A stretch of DNA of 64,000 bases from Patella vulgata (lineage: Eukaryota > Mollusca > Gastropoda > Patellidae), in contig NC_065883.2 of the NCBI RefSeq assembly GCF_932274485.2, forward strand, positions 14,320,222 through 14,384,221, written 5' to 3'. Positions 1-10,633 of the stretch are shown here, one piece after another (the first letter of the stretch is position 1; each line of letters opens with the position of its first letter). A program made the translations under genes and the position numbers. The notes under the pieces are model-generated. The model was not told the origin of the DNA. It searched no databases and was given only the letters and a program-made list of their open reading frames with translations.

Positions 1-400
1 GCAGTGTCAGTTTATCACCTCTGTCGAGGAATGAGTGCTCGTGTGCCTCGATGTACAAACCCTGCACCGGAGATGCACGGAACGCTCCCAAACCGATTCC
101 AAGTCCCCTTCTGCGCACGGCGAGGAAGGAAGAATTATACTGATAAACTATTGAGGATTTTCTCTAAGTTCCTTTTATTGAGCTTCCATGTGGAAAAACA
201 AATCGAGGACAACAACCAAGCGAGTTAGCGTCATTTGTTGAGGCAAGTGCAATGGTGTTAGTTTTCCAATCTCCTACTTGCCAAAATGTTTAAAAAAATC
301 TTACTTCATTCCTTGAGGTAGTGCTGTGGGCTCCGCTTTCCAATCTTTTATTTTACTGCCATTTTTTATACACCACCAGGAATCAAGCTGAAAATATCTG
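1..400. other. Gene-free left edge with GC-richer first 130 bases
   Basis: Positions 1-130 are clearly richer in G and C than the AT-rich DNA around them. They are open for about 40 codons on the minus strand and 74 on the plus strand, but neither reading resembles a family I know and no splice context is obvious. It could be the edge of a repeat or an exon of a neighbouring gene. From 231 to 400 I see nothing recognisable. Confidence 0.3.
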
Positions 401-404
401 AAAT

Positions 405-835
405 ATGATAGACATATTCAAAACACAACATATCTGGAATATACTAGAAATATTGAGAATATAAAATATATGGAATATGATAGAAATATTGAAACCGTGA
501 TAGAAATATTCAAAATACACAATATCTGGAACATAACAGAAATATTGAATACGTAAAAATTATGGACTATGGTAGAAATATTGAAAACAAATATTATTTG
601 GAATATGACAGAAATATTACAAACACAAAATATATCTATGATAGAAATATTCAAAATACACAATATCTGGAAATTAATAGAAATATTGAAAACCCAAAAT
701 ATATGGAATATGATAAAAAAAAATGCGAAAAAATATTGAAAACACAAAATATCTGGAATATTCTAAACATAATTGTAATTTGATAGAAATATTGAAAACA
801 GTGGAATATGATAGAAATATTGGAAACACAGGATA
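405..835. repeat. Degenerate minisatellite
   Basis: About ten to twelve imperfect head-to-tail units of roughly 35-40 bases share the core GATAGAAATATTGAAAAC followed by CACAAAATATCTGGAATAT. The reading frames on both strands here are by-products of the repeat (Ile/Asn/Tyr-rich on one strand, Ile/Phe-rich on the other). Unit length and sequence drift, so the array is old or interrupted. Confidence 0.8.
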
Positions 836-905
836 ACAAGGTATTTAAAACACATGATAACGAGAGTATTTAAAACACAGGATAACGAGATAACAGGATA
901 ACAAA
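828..905. repeat. Short tandem repeat next to the minisatellite
   Basis: Several short units built on ACACAGGATAACGAGA and GTATTTAAAACACA follow the minisatellite directly and seem to have grown from its last unit. Confidence 0.6.
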
Positions 906-950
906 AATGTATCAATAAAATCATTGCTAGTTCTTAATTTACCCTATTAA

Positions 951-1494
951 AGCCAAAGCTAATGTTTTGTATTTTCGAATTGAACTCAGTTTAAGGCCGC
1001 TGGTCGTTATTTACATTTTCAGACAATATCTACTTTTTTCAACGTTTACAATGTAATGTACTCAAATTGATTATCTAATATTTAATTCAGAAAGCAGAAT
1101 CACATATTAACGGTAGATAATCTACGGTCTTGGTTCTAAACAGATTGGGGGGTTGGATGGCTGAATGGTTAGCGTGCGCGCGCTGTATCATAAAGTCTGT
1201 CATTGAGTCGACTGGCGTGGTTTCGAATCCCCGGTTGTACGTGACAAGGAGTAGGGTGGCCTGTCCAACCTCGTGGGTTTTCTCCGGGTCCTCCGGTTTC
1301 CTCCCACTGCTAAAGACCCCGATGCGCAAGCGAATTATTGAAATAAAATTAAACCATATGTTAGTCCCGAAATGACCTAGTTTGTGTCGAGTGGACGTTA
1401 AACCGCATTTCTCTCTCTCTCTCTCTCTAAACAGATTAACATTGGGCCCATCGAAGGGTGTTATGGAAAATATTGAGTTACAGATTTAGCTCCT
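951..1494. mobile_element. Possible TTAA-flanked inverted-repeat element (family M2) interrupted by a SINE
   Basis: The right end, ATTTAGCTCCTTTAA, closely matches the right end of the better copy at 55952-56454. The left end begins TTAAAGCCAAAGCTAAT, which matches less well. TTAA lies at 947-950 and 1495-1498. A SINE A copy sits inside. No coding sequence is visible. The left boundary is uncertain. Confidence 0.4.
1147..1428 (+). mobile_element. SINE A, full-length copy
   Basis: The tRNA-like head has an A-box-like GGATGGCTGAATGGTTAGC and a B-box-like GTTTCGAATCCC. It is followed by a central block containing GTGGGTTTTCTCCGGGTCCT, a body with GCGCAAGCGAATTATTGA, and a 3' end GGACGTTAAACC that runs into a CT microsatellite. 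The target duplication AAACAGATT is present at 1138-1146 and 1429-1437. This copy defines the family in this window. Confidence 0.85.
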
Positions 1495-1616
1495 TTAATG
1501 ACCGTGACATAAATAATCATAGACTATAACAGGCTTAAATGTCTATATAAAACGTTCTTATTATACAATTATAACTACCAACATTATCTTTTGTGACACA
1601 AACCAAATATACTTAC

Positions 1617-4600
1617 GTATAGGGCACTTTGGTTACCGTCTTTGCGTGTTGTTGTATTTCAACTATTGTGTCTGCATACGTTTTATCTGGTTCTGGGGAA
1701 CTTGAATAAAACGCACCTTTAATATAATTCATATGAATTTAGAGAAAGAAGTTTAACGTCTCGCCAACACATTGTTTCGGTCTATTGCCATGTTTACAAT
1801 TCTAAGAAAGAGAATCTTGCCTGGACAGCGGCGGCTCAGCTGACTCTCCCTTCAACTAATTCAAACTGTCAAGATTTCGTTTACACGTACTCCGGTGGAA
1901 CTCGGGTTTTCGTCTCATCCGAACGAATAGAAAACACCTTTTTTTGTCAACGCCACAGGTGCTACTCCTAATAAGTGGAAACTGGGCTTCAAACCACACA
2001 CAGGGATTCAAACCGGTACACACTAGTCGAAAGTTCGGCCCTCTTGCCACTCGACTTCTGATATATTGAAAGATAATCTATGAAATAAATGCTGTTTATT
2101 CTGGATATGATATTCAAAATAATATCCCAATTAAGGAAGCATCCAAAGTCTAAGCACTAACTCAATCAGAGTAAGGTATTTTGCACTAATTTTCGTTCAA
2201 CTCAAACAATTAAAGGTCAGAAATGAAACGAAATTGTAATCTAATTTTAATCAGAAATGAAATGGGGTTTATAACGTCTAAATATTCTGCACGGAAGGGG
2301 CTAGTGAAGACTTGTAGGCGTCATGCATACAGTGTGCTAGAAGGGATAACAGACCGTTTCAAAAACTAATCCATCACATCATCCAGAACGCGAGTTTTAT
2401 AACATCTCTTTTAGATCCTAGTGTAGTAAAGAGAAGTAAAACGAAATTTTGAACTGTAAAAAAAACAAAACGAAATAGATATTTGTTTTAATCAGATTGG
2501 TGAAGATTGTGCAACGTTATCTAGTTAGATTAAATTGAAATGAAATGAAATGAAATGGAGTTTAACGTCCTACTGTTCTGCTCCTAACTGAGGCTAATGA
2601 AGACGGGCATACGCCATATAGTGTGCAATGAGGGAAATTTTACCCGGGCAGCGGTGCTACGGCCTACTCTTATATCGAATTCCAACTGCCAAGGGATCTT
2701 TTACGTGCACGCCAATGTGTACACGGGACCTCGGTTTTTCGTCCTATCCGAACGACTAGACAGCTGTCCTTGTCAGGCCCTCCTTCCTGTATCACTGACA
2801 AGGGGAAACCACGCCGGAAAATCGGGATGAACTTTCTCGGCCAATGCAGGGATCGAACACCCGACCTCCAGGCTAGCGAGCCAGCGTCTTACCCACTTAG
2901 CCACATGATCCCCCTAAATTGAAACTGTGGATATATCTGAAAGTGTTTGTACATACCATCATCTGTCCAATAACCAAGATATTGTGTTGTAATATCTCTA
3001 TCAGCTGAATTAAGCTTACCATAATACTGACCACCGACAATTGCTCCCCACTCGCTCATTGCCTGAAATAGACAAAGAGTTTAATGTGCATCCTCAAATG
3101 ATAACTATGGACTAATATTTTTTGGAATATTGTTGGGGGAAATAAAATGAACGGATCTGAGACCCTTCTGGGGGCGATTTCCTCAAAATCACTACAAAGA
3201 CTAGTAATTATCTTCCCATTGATTCAATGTTCAATCTATGACTCCCTCGGGCTATAACATTTATTTGAACATCCCGATGATCTTAATCCTTATAACCACA
3301 AAGAGTCAACTATGCCACAAACGGTCAAGAAATCTACAGGCTTTGACCTGATTATCGTACACAATTTCACTAACTCTTTCCGGTTGCAAATCAAACATAT
3401 GCACCAAAATCTGATAAAAAAAAATGTAAATAAAACTTCTCTTCTTTCCTTAGAGACCAAAAGGTCAAAAGATATTGCAATGCAAAAATGTTGGGAGGGG
3501 AGGAAACAAAGAGTGAATCGTTATCGTTAGTAAATCGCGTTTAATATCCTTACTTTCTATATCGTGCACGACATACGTCACCGTTTGAAGATATATGGGG
3601 TGCAACTGTATTCGTGTTGAGATACCCCAGAAGGTTATCCCTTTTTCGAATCATGAACACCAATTGTACTGATATGCGGTAACCGTGTCTAGTAGAATGC
3701 AATAGTACAAACTAATTTTATTAATTAAGTGAACTCCTAAACCGAGAAGTAGTATAATTGTATTCTAAAGGCGAGTTATACTTACAGTAATGGAAACAGT
3801 TTCTGAAATCAAATTAAATGGAATAGAGTTTAACGTCCAACGTTTCTACACAAAAAGGTGTGATATGCGGGGAATTAATACCTTGGCAGCGCCGATACGG
3901 CCTACTGTTTGAATTTCAACTTTTGCGAACGTCTCCATTGTGCACCACTGACAGGGAAATTACGTGGGAACATCCCAAGAAACGTTCCCGACACACATCG
4001 GGATAGAACTCGAGATCTCCCGGTTATTGAACCAGGGCTACACTAACTAAGCCACATTGGTCCGGAAACAGTTTCTTCTTACTTCGTTTATTCCTTTTGA
4101 ACCAGGGCTATACTAACTGAGTCACCTTGGCCCAGAAACGGTTTCTACTTACTGCGTTTATTCCTGTCTTATGATTTATAAATGTCTTGTATCCGGTCTG
4201 ATATTGCACATCATCCAATCCGCCCATTAACCCCCAGTAAATATAATTGTTAGTTTTATCATGCCACATGGATGTGACCATGAAACTATCAAGTGGGGTT
4301 ATGAGAGTTGTCTTTCCTGTTTTGTCAAATATCGCCAATGGTCCTGAGCCTGCTAAGCCATCAGGTATTGTAGCTGTACTATCGAATCTGTAGTAAAATA
4401 AAGTATATTATAATCATTCCTTAAAATGAGTAGGTCGGTGTCTATGTTTCAACTATTATAAGAACTCAGTTGATTATTTTACAAAACTGATATTAAACTG
4501 TAGATACAAATTTACTCTTCACAAATACATTAGGGGTACCCATGTTTAAAACGAAAACGAAACATAGCCAGGATAATGATATAATAATAATATTGATAAC

Positions 4601-4730
4601 TTGAAACTGTTGCCACCGAACCCCAATTACTATTCGACAAGCAACAAATACATATTCAAGATTAAATAAAAGTGAGTTAAGGGTATCTAAAGATTTTTAC
4701 ATAGTATATATTTCAGTAGCCTTCTTTCGC

Positions 4731-4761
<31 letters not shown>

Positions 4762-6279
4762 GGTTTAACGTCCACTCGACACAAACTAGGTAATTTCGGG
4801 ACTAACACATGGTTCAATTGTATTTCAATAATTCGCTTGCGCGCTGGGTTCTTTAGCTGGGGGGGGGGCGGAGGACCCGGAGAAAACCCACGAAGTTGGA
4901 CAGGCGACCCTACTCCTTGTCACGTACAACCGGAATATCGAAACCCCGCCAGTTGACTCAATGACAGACCGTATGATACAGCGCGTGCGTGCTAACCATT
5001 CGGCCACCCCCCGCCCCCCGCCTTCTTTCGCGTAACAGTTAATGCAGTGATATGTTTCATTTGATAAAGTAAGTGTTTAAGTTTAAACATACCGTACCAC
5101 TTTCTGAAATGACATTGTGGTAAATTACTTTAAACACAACAGTCATTATATTGATAGCACATGTACATAGTTTGGCTATCTGTCATCGAATTTTGTATAA
5201 TGCGTGGGCAGTTGTTGCGTCTTCAATTACATGCTTATATTTTATCAAAATGTCCGTATTTGTCCATTGGGCTGTATCATTTTTACTTCTTGTTATGCTC
5301 ACCATTGCGATGATTAAGTGAGTCCCCTTTAATGTACGTAACCGTTAAACTCTCACCATTCCGAAACCTGACGCTGTTACTTGTCCATCATTCAAACATC
5401 AAACCGGCACTGATTTAGTTACATTTGTATTAGGAAATGCTTAGTTCATTACAATACGAGGGCAATTTGTATGTGATTGTATCAATTCGTTTTACTTTAT
5501 ACAGACGGGATGACCCCGCGCCCTGTCTCTAGTCTGTTTCCCTGATTACGTCTAAGCAGAAATGACAAGGGAAGATAACTATCACCAACGCCAATTTTCC
5601 ATGTTGCGTGTAGCCATAAACATTGCTTAAGAAATATTGTTGACCAATGTCTTGTTTTGTCAGAGATGACACATTATTTTATTGAATACTTACATGCCCA
5701 TTGATTTATCAGTATCGCCTGTAAAATGACCGCCAAATGCCAAGTATCCCAAATCTGGTCTTGGATCACCAATTTTAAATCCAGGAAATCCACAAATAAT
5801 CAGATTATCATCTGCAGCTTTTGTTCCACCAGCGCCATCCACATAATTCTGGATATAATTTATTTTAATTTTTGTTTAATGAATGAAAATATTGGATGTT
5901 GTTGATGATAAGTAAAGTAACATATCCCACAACTGATGCATAATCAATACTGGGAACTAGCATACTCGATATTCATTACTGACTATTCTAAGCATTCCTC
6001 CAACTTTCACCAGCTCTCTGAATTAGGAAGTCTTCTGCTGGAGGGGGAGGGGGATGGCCGAACAATTAGCACGTGTGCGCTGCGCTGTATTATAAATAAG
6101 GTCTGTCATTGAGTAAACTGGCGGGGTATGGTCGCCTTTCCGACCTCGTGGGTTTTCTCCGGGTCCTCCCGTTTCCTCCCAGTGCTAAAGACTCCTATGC
6201 GCAAGCGAATTATTGAAATAAAATTGAACCATGTGTTAGTTCCGAAATGATCTAGTTTGTGTCGAGTGGACACAAACTC

Positions 6280-6314
<35 letters not shown>

Positions 6315-8590
6315 AATATTGGAGACTCAGTTGTAAAAGTAAGACCGCCAGTTAGTAAGAAATGAAATGAAATGAAATGGGGTTTAGGTGCTGTTCCTTT
6401 AACATAAATAATTTTTTCTGGTCGTCATTTAATGGATGTTTGGTGCCTTGCAAACTACAATAATGGTACAGTTCCGTTCAGAATTCACAGATATAATGTT
6501 GAATTGAAAATTGAGCAGCTTTGGTACACACTACAGATGATATTTTGTACACGTTGAACAGTCCATATGCTGATTACACTATTTTGCCTTATTACACTAT
6601 TTTGCCTATTTTGACTTCGAATTTTGTCTAATGGTTTGGATTGTTCGTACTTGGTTTTATTTTAGTTATATATATATAAACGGGATATAAATTTTCAAAA
6701 CAAGCCAACTGGCCTATGAGTTTGGTTGTCCCCAATTAATTCATGCGTGGTGAATAAAACGAACTGCCACTATGGACCTTCGAGATGAGTTTTGTATTTT
6801 AATACATAAGTATAATTACCACTGAAAACGATACAGCACCCAAAGAGTAGTTTATCGCACTAGCGAGGATGGTGGTAGTACCTGCTGTATAATAGATATC
6901 CCTGGATGTCCACGGACCCAATGCACCCGCTTTTCCACTGTTGTCCGTAATATTTATAAGTTTCAAACTGCCATCAGCTGTTGAGTATGTTTTTCCACCC
7001 ACTATAAAGAATGTTGGGGCTCCTTCAAGGATAATTGTGTCAACATACGATACATAATAGTTACCAACATCATCGACATGGACGTTCAGTTCGACGTTGG
7101 CCTCCACGGAACCTAATTAAAAGAGAATTATTTAAATCATTTCCTGATTATAATAATATATTTTTATTTCAATATTTTTCTAGTATTTATAGAAGTGGTG
7201 TTTTTAATATAATATAGTTTATTTGCAAATAAAATGAAATGAAATGTGGTTTAACGTCCCACTGTTTTGCTCCTATATTGGGCTAATGAAGACGGGCATA
7301 CGCCATACAGTGTGCTATGAGGGAAATTTTGCCCGGGCAGCGGCACTATCGCCTACTCTTATATCGATTTCCAACTGCCAGGGGATCTTTTTCGTGCATT
7401 CCAATATATACACGGGGCCTCGGTTTTTCGTCTCATCCGAAGGACTAGACAGCTGTCCTTGTCAGGCCCTCCGTTCTGCACCACTGACAAGGGGAAACCG
7501 CGTCGGAAAATCTGGATGAACTTTCTCGGTCAATTTGATTTTAATACATAGTTATATACATATATACATGCTACCTTAGGATTATAAGTCCACATCGTTA
7601 CATATTAAGTGAATATTAATAGTGATAAACAACTGGAGAATTACAATAATAGCTACAGAGTACATGTGAATCTTTTAGTTTCTTTAAAAAGTGGTGGTAA
7701 CATGAATACCCGATAAAATAAAAACACGCCCGTTCTCCTATCACGTGCAATCCAGGAGTGGAATACATGGCTTGCATTGATAACCGACTTTCTCATCTAC
7801 AGCACACGCTTTAGATATCTTGGCCATCCGACCCCGTACTAAAACAGGTGTCTACTTCAATTTATGCCTCCATCCAGTTTCTTGTATTTAAAAGAAAATA
7901 AATATCTTCATTGTGCTTTATGGCATGACCCATCGTTTGAGCATCCATCTAAGTGAAAATTGGCCGAGACCAAATCCCAGTGACAAAAAAAAAACACGTA
8001 TGTATGCCTATGCATATAGTCCTACGTCATATAATTACATACATCACTGTATGGTAAAATCGGAATCTTTGGTTGCTGGTGAGTAATAGTCGCCGGAGAA
8101 GGTTTTAACTACATACGTTACCTGGAGAATAGAGAAGAATATAAGTACATATTACATAACAAAGATATTCCATGTTAACTTGTCACATACATGTAGTTGG
8201 TCGTGTATGTTGATATCAAATAACTCACGACAATCAATAAATAGCATGTGAATTGATGATTAGATAACTTATCGCCCCTCCCCCACCAGATTTCAAACCA
8301 TCATCTCTTTGTTATTGTTATGTGTATTAACCAATCAGATGAGGGGGATCCTATATGCATTTATATATCCACTCAGTTTAACTCTTGGCTGTGGGAGTAA
8401 AAACCATAAATGGGTCGAAGCTCTGAATCTTGGGAAGAAAGGGTGAAATTAAAGACAGTGTCCATACAATACAACTGACCATATCATCACTGCTAGTGGC
8501 TGTGTGTTGTGTATCTGTCAATGACATTGATACACAACACACAGCCGCTAGCAGTGATATCATCAACATAAGTATATCCATTGCACGCAT
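1617..8590 (-). CDS. Secreted glycosidase-like protein, partial (3' end off the window)
   Basis: Exons read on the minus strand: 8590-8480, 8121-8048, 7112-6820, 5848-5694, 4387-4153, 3062-2957, 1716-1617. The last ends in phase 2 at a GTAAGT donor, so the gene continues to the left. Exon 1 starts MRAMDILMLMISLLAAVCCV, a signal peptide (start could be Met1 or Met4), and ends at GTCAGT in phase 0. Later exons give a beta-rich, Gly/Asp-rich extracellular segment, then PLDSFMVTSMWHDKTN, YWGLMGG, MSEWGAIVGGQYYG and YLGYWTDDGAFY. From memory these motifs, especially LGYWTD.GA, recall secreted TIM-barrel glycosidase-like proteins distantly related to alpha-galactosidases. This is not proven, and the catalytic region would lie beyond the window. 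Exon joins agree in phase except between 8121-8048 and 7112-6820, where one base is out of register, so a small exon may be missing. SINE insertions crowd the introns. Confidence 0.65.
1812..2056 (-). mobile_element. Diverged SINE B relative with a different tRNA-like head
   Basis: The middle part (TCTCATCCGAACGA and flanks) aligns with the SINE B body in minus orientation. The right part carries GGGATTCAAACC, a reversed B-box-like motif, and then an unrelated head. It is old and lacks a recognisable tail. Confidence 0.5.
2258..2345 (-). mobile_element. SINE B 3' fragment
   Basis: GAAATGAAATGGGGTTTA followed by the family's 3' body (GCATACAGTGTGCTAGAAGG) identifies a short 3' piece of SINE B in minus orientation. 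It ends where an R2-family fragment begins. Confidence 0.65.
2346..2498 (+). mobile_element. Fragment of inverted-repeat element family R2
   Basis: It matches the right-hand part of the elements at 26164-26542 and 42259-42590, including AACAGACCGTTTC, ATCATCCAGAAC, CGAAATTTTGAACT and the terminal TTTTAATCAGATT. The left half is missing. Confidence 0.65.
2541..2914 (-). mobile_element. SINE B, full-length copy
   Basis: Read on the minus strand it has a tRNA-like head (A-box-like GTGGCTAAGTGGGTAAGACG, B-box-like GTGTTCGATCCC), a body of about 250 bases, the 3' end GGACGTTAAACTCCATTTC and an ATTTC-repeat tail. A 10-base target duplication TAAATTGAAA lies at 2531-2540 and 2915-2924. Confidence 0.85.
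3805..4063 (-). mobile_element. SINE B, diverged and internally deleted copy
   Basis: The tail side (TGGAATAGAGTTTAACGTCC), a shortened body and a tRNA-like head are recognisable. The target duplication GGAAACAGTTTCT occurs at 3792-3804 and 4064-4076. The insertion lies next to the donor site of the gene-1 exon that ends at 4153. Confidence 0.75.
4026..4175. repeat. Tandem duplication covering an exon end and SINE head
   Basis: A block of about 75 bases is repeated. Each copy contains the SINE-head piece (TGAACCAGGGCTAYACTAAC) followed by a GAAACRGTTTCT-like stretch and CGTTTATTCCT. The second copy includes the real end and donor of the gene-1 exon at 4153. The first copy carries a decayed duplicate of that exon end and donor. 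Confidence 0.7.
4732..5020 (-). mobile_element. SINE A, full-length copy
   Basis: A GA-repeat (the reversed CT tail) starts at 4732. The family body, central block and head follow, ending in a C-rich start at 5020. A perfect 12-base target duplication CCTTCTTTCGCG is found at 4720-4731 and 5021-5032. Confidence 0.88.
5100..5690. other. Intronic stretch without recognisable features
   Basis: Between the SINE A copy and the gene-1 exon at 5694-5848 I see only AT-rich unique sequence, with no open frame or repeat signature that I can name. Confidence 0.5.
6039..6316 (+). mobile_element. SINE A copy with a damaged head
   Basis: The head (GGATGGCCGAACAATTAGC), a shortened B-box region, the central block GTGGGTTTTCTCCGGGTCCT, the body and the CT tail are all present in plus orientation within an intron of gene 1. 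I do not see a clear target duplication. Confidence 0.8.
7232..7535 (-). mobile_element. SINE B, truncated at its head
   Basis: The ATTTC-type tail and the body as far as GAACTTTCTCGGTCAA are present, but the tRNA-like head is missing. It lies in the intron just upstream of the gene-1 exon 7112-6820. Confidence 0.8.
7540..8040. other. Intronic stretch, possible hiding place of a small gene-1 exon
   Basis: No coding segment could be identified, yet the exons on either side (8121-8048 and 7112-6820) do not join in phase. A short exon somewhere here would resolve this. Otherwise the stretch is AT-rich and featureless. Confidence 0.35.
8483..8560. repeat. Near-perfect palindrome inside a predicted signal-peptide exon
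   Basis: Bases 8488-8515 pair with 8529-8556 over 28 consecutive positions (27 Watson-Crick and one G-U). The loop region contains a further TGTCA/TGACA pairing. The palindrome lies wholly within gene-1 exon 1 on the minus strand and makes an open frame on both strands. Confidence 0.9.
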
Positions 8591-8741
8591 GAGAACTGTA
8601 CGTGTTTTCGAAAATCATTCAAAAATATGAACACCGGCGACTGCCAGGACTGTCATCATATGCCGTGTATGAGTAAACCCATTGTAAAGAGTATTGTATA
8701 ACTAATTGTAGACAATTTAATTATTATTCAATTTTGGTTAA

Positions 8742-9111
8742 AGATACATTATGGGAGATTCGATAATAGTTAAAAACTAGATAACGTAAAGGCAATTTGC
8801 TTAAAATTTCATTCAAATTGATCCACTATGAACCGAGAACTAAGCGAATGATATTTCTGCCTAGCCTCGGTCATCATAACTAAAGTCAGTACGATAAACA
8901 GCATAGTCTCGATTATCCATTTAATCGTTAAATCGAGACGGAAAATTATGCAGTAAATCGGCTCACAATCCAAGATCGCAGGCTAGCGATGCCATCTAGA
9001 GTTGACTATGGTCTGGATAAGTTAATTAATGTCTAATTAATAATTTAGATAACATTTCAGGCCTAAAGAAAGACCTGCAATAGACAGATTTAGCTCTTGC
9101 ATAATGTATGT
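8742..9111. mobile_element. Inverted-repeat element, family M1 (copy 1)
   Basis: The ends are TTAA-AGATACATTATG and CATAATGTATGT-TTAA, giving inverted ends of about 12 bases inside a TTAA on each side. The 370-base interior has no coding sequence. Related copies lie at 33126-33512 and 58548-58997, sharing TAGTCTCGA, GGTCTGGATAAG and CAGATTTAGCTCTTGC. The TTAA flanks suggest a target duplication of the type made by piggyBac-like transposases, but the ends lack the usual CCC start. Confidence 0.75.
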
Positions 9112-9115
9112 TTAA

Positions 9116-9810
9116 AGAACAAATATACCAATATCCGAATTGGTCGCTCAATAATCTTTCAGGTCTCTTAACTATTTGGGCTTATATACTTCATGTACCC
9201 AAAGCCATACGAATCGTTCTGACTAAAAATACTTTTACATTTGACAACACAAACAAAAGCAAATTCCTGGCATAGCGATAGCGATGGTACCAAGGCGGCA
9301 CCACTAGGGGGACAAGTATACTCAATTGTAGAAATCAAATATGGCGTAGATTACAAATTATAATATTAAGAAAATCAATCGAACCGATTCCCTAGACAAT
9401 GTAATTTCTATTTAGAATGAATGGTGTGTATTCTAAAGAGACATATCAAAAACTATCTGCTTTATAAAATGTCACCCGCGCCATACCAAATTAATATACC
9501 GTTTTCTTTGGCTAGAAAAATGAGCGTCATTGTAATAGACAAAGATTTGGGGATTCTCAGATTAGGTGAGCCAACCAAAATTTATTGAAACAGCATTACT
9601 TCATCGAGGTAATAGAGATTGGAATAAATAAGGCTTTGATAATTGTCATACAAACATTGAGGACTACTAAAGGACAGTTCAGATAATATTATTACCTTTG
9701 TTTCTACACATAACACCAGACATCTAAGACAATATGAACTGTGACAAAAAAACAACTATATATATTTCTTGAATTGTAACGATGTCATTATTATTACTTC
9801 GGCCCAGATA
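9116..9810. other. Intergenic stretch, no gene seen
   Basis: AT-rich unique sequence with a small GC-richer patch near 9280-9320. I see no open frame, repeat boundary or RNA gene. Confidence 0.5.
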
Positions 9811-9815
9811 GTAAT

Positions 9816-10047
9816 ATTGAAAATGGGTCCTTATTTGTAAATATTTAGTGCATAACACCTACAAAAAAAATTCAAATTTTTCCAGTTTATGTCGATGACA
9901 TAACAAAAAGAGAAAAATAATGGAACCTTGAAAATGGACCCTTATTTGTAAATAGAATTGCATAACACCTACAAATATAATTTCACATTTTTCAGTCTAT
10001 AAAATGAAAGTCGATGACATTACAAAAAGAGAAAAATAATGGAACCC
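9816..10047. repeat. Tandem duplication, two units of about 115 bases
   Basis: Both units run from TTGAAAATGG(G/A)(T/C)CCTTATT through GCATAACACCTACAAA and CGATGACAT to AGAGAAAAATAATGGAACC. They differ by small insertions and substitutions. An AT dinucleotide run follows at 10061-10081. Confidence 0.8.
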
Positions 10048-10313
10048 CATTTTATTAAAAAAAATATATATATATATATATATTGCCTCGGCTAAATAGT
10101 AAATAATAACAATGGTCCATTAAATATCTTAATCTATCCCGAGAGATTATATTCCGTTTATTTTTCCTCAATTATACCCCTATTTTAACCATAGACAATT
10201 CAAAGCGCGGTGTTTCTATGTAAATGTATATAAATAGTTGTATTCTGTCCATCTATATTCAATAACTTTATTTCTCACGAGCTCCTAGATGAGCGAAAGG
10301 TTTATTTTGTAAT

Positions 10314-10578
10314 GTTTAATGGTCGAGAGCGAGACATTAAGTAATATATTGTAACAACATGAGGGTCGTGAGGCCCGAATGTTTTTACAATATATTACGC
10401 AATGTCTTAAGCTCGAGACCATTAAACAACTTAAAATACAGACAATTGCACGTGCTTTGCAATGAAATACGTCACTTTAGTTCAATATTTTACGAAGTTA
10501 CGCTTGGCACATTGCCCGTACGATTATTTGAAATAATGGTACTCTAACATCAAAGGATGACGTCACATCTGTGTTTTA
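10314..10578 (+). mobile_element. Composite palindromic element, family R3 (copy 1)
   Basis: The left half (10314-10428) is a large imperfect palindrome whose arms both read GTTTAATGGTC from outside in, with TAATATATTGTAA near the tip. The right half (about 10427-10578) has inverted ends CTTAAAATACAGA and CATCTGTGTTTTAA. The same composite occurs reversed at 28573-28838 and partly at 51816-52036. No coding capacity is seen. The GACGTCA and CACGTG motifs inside are family features. Confidence 0.7.
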
Positions 10579-10633
10579 AAAAAATGTTATTAAACCAGTA
10601 TAAAACCCGTTTGTATCGTTATACCTTGTATTT

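Noticed and set aside
405-835. Possible CRISPR-like array
   Set aside because: Units are degenerate and contiguous with no unique spacers, and the sequence is from an animal nuclear genome.
418-839. Open frames on both strands rich in Ile/Phe or Asn/Tyr
   Set aside because: They are produced by the minisatellite period and show no independent coding sign.
1147-1230. tRNA-like sequence with A and B boxes
   Set aside because: It is the head of SINE A, followed by the SINE body and flanked by a target duplication. It does not fold as a complete tRNA. The same holds for the SINE B heads.
8430-8630. 66-codon plus-strand frame over the palindrome
   Set aside because: It is the mirror of the minus-strand signal-peptide exon, open only because the DNA is palindromic. 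It has no splice partner.
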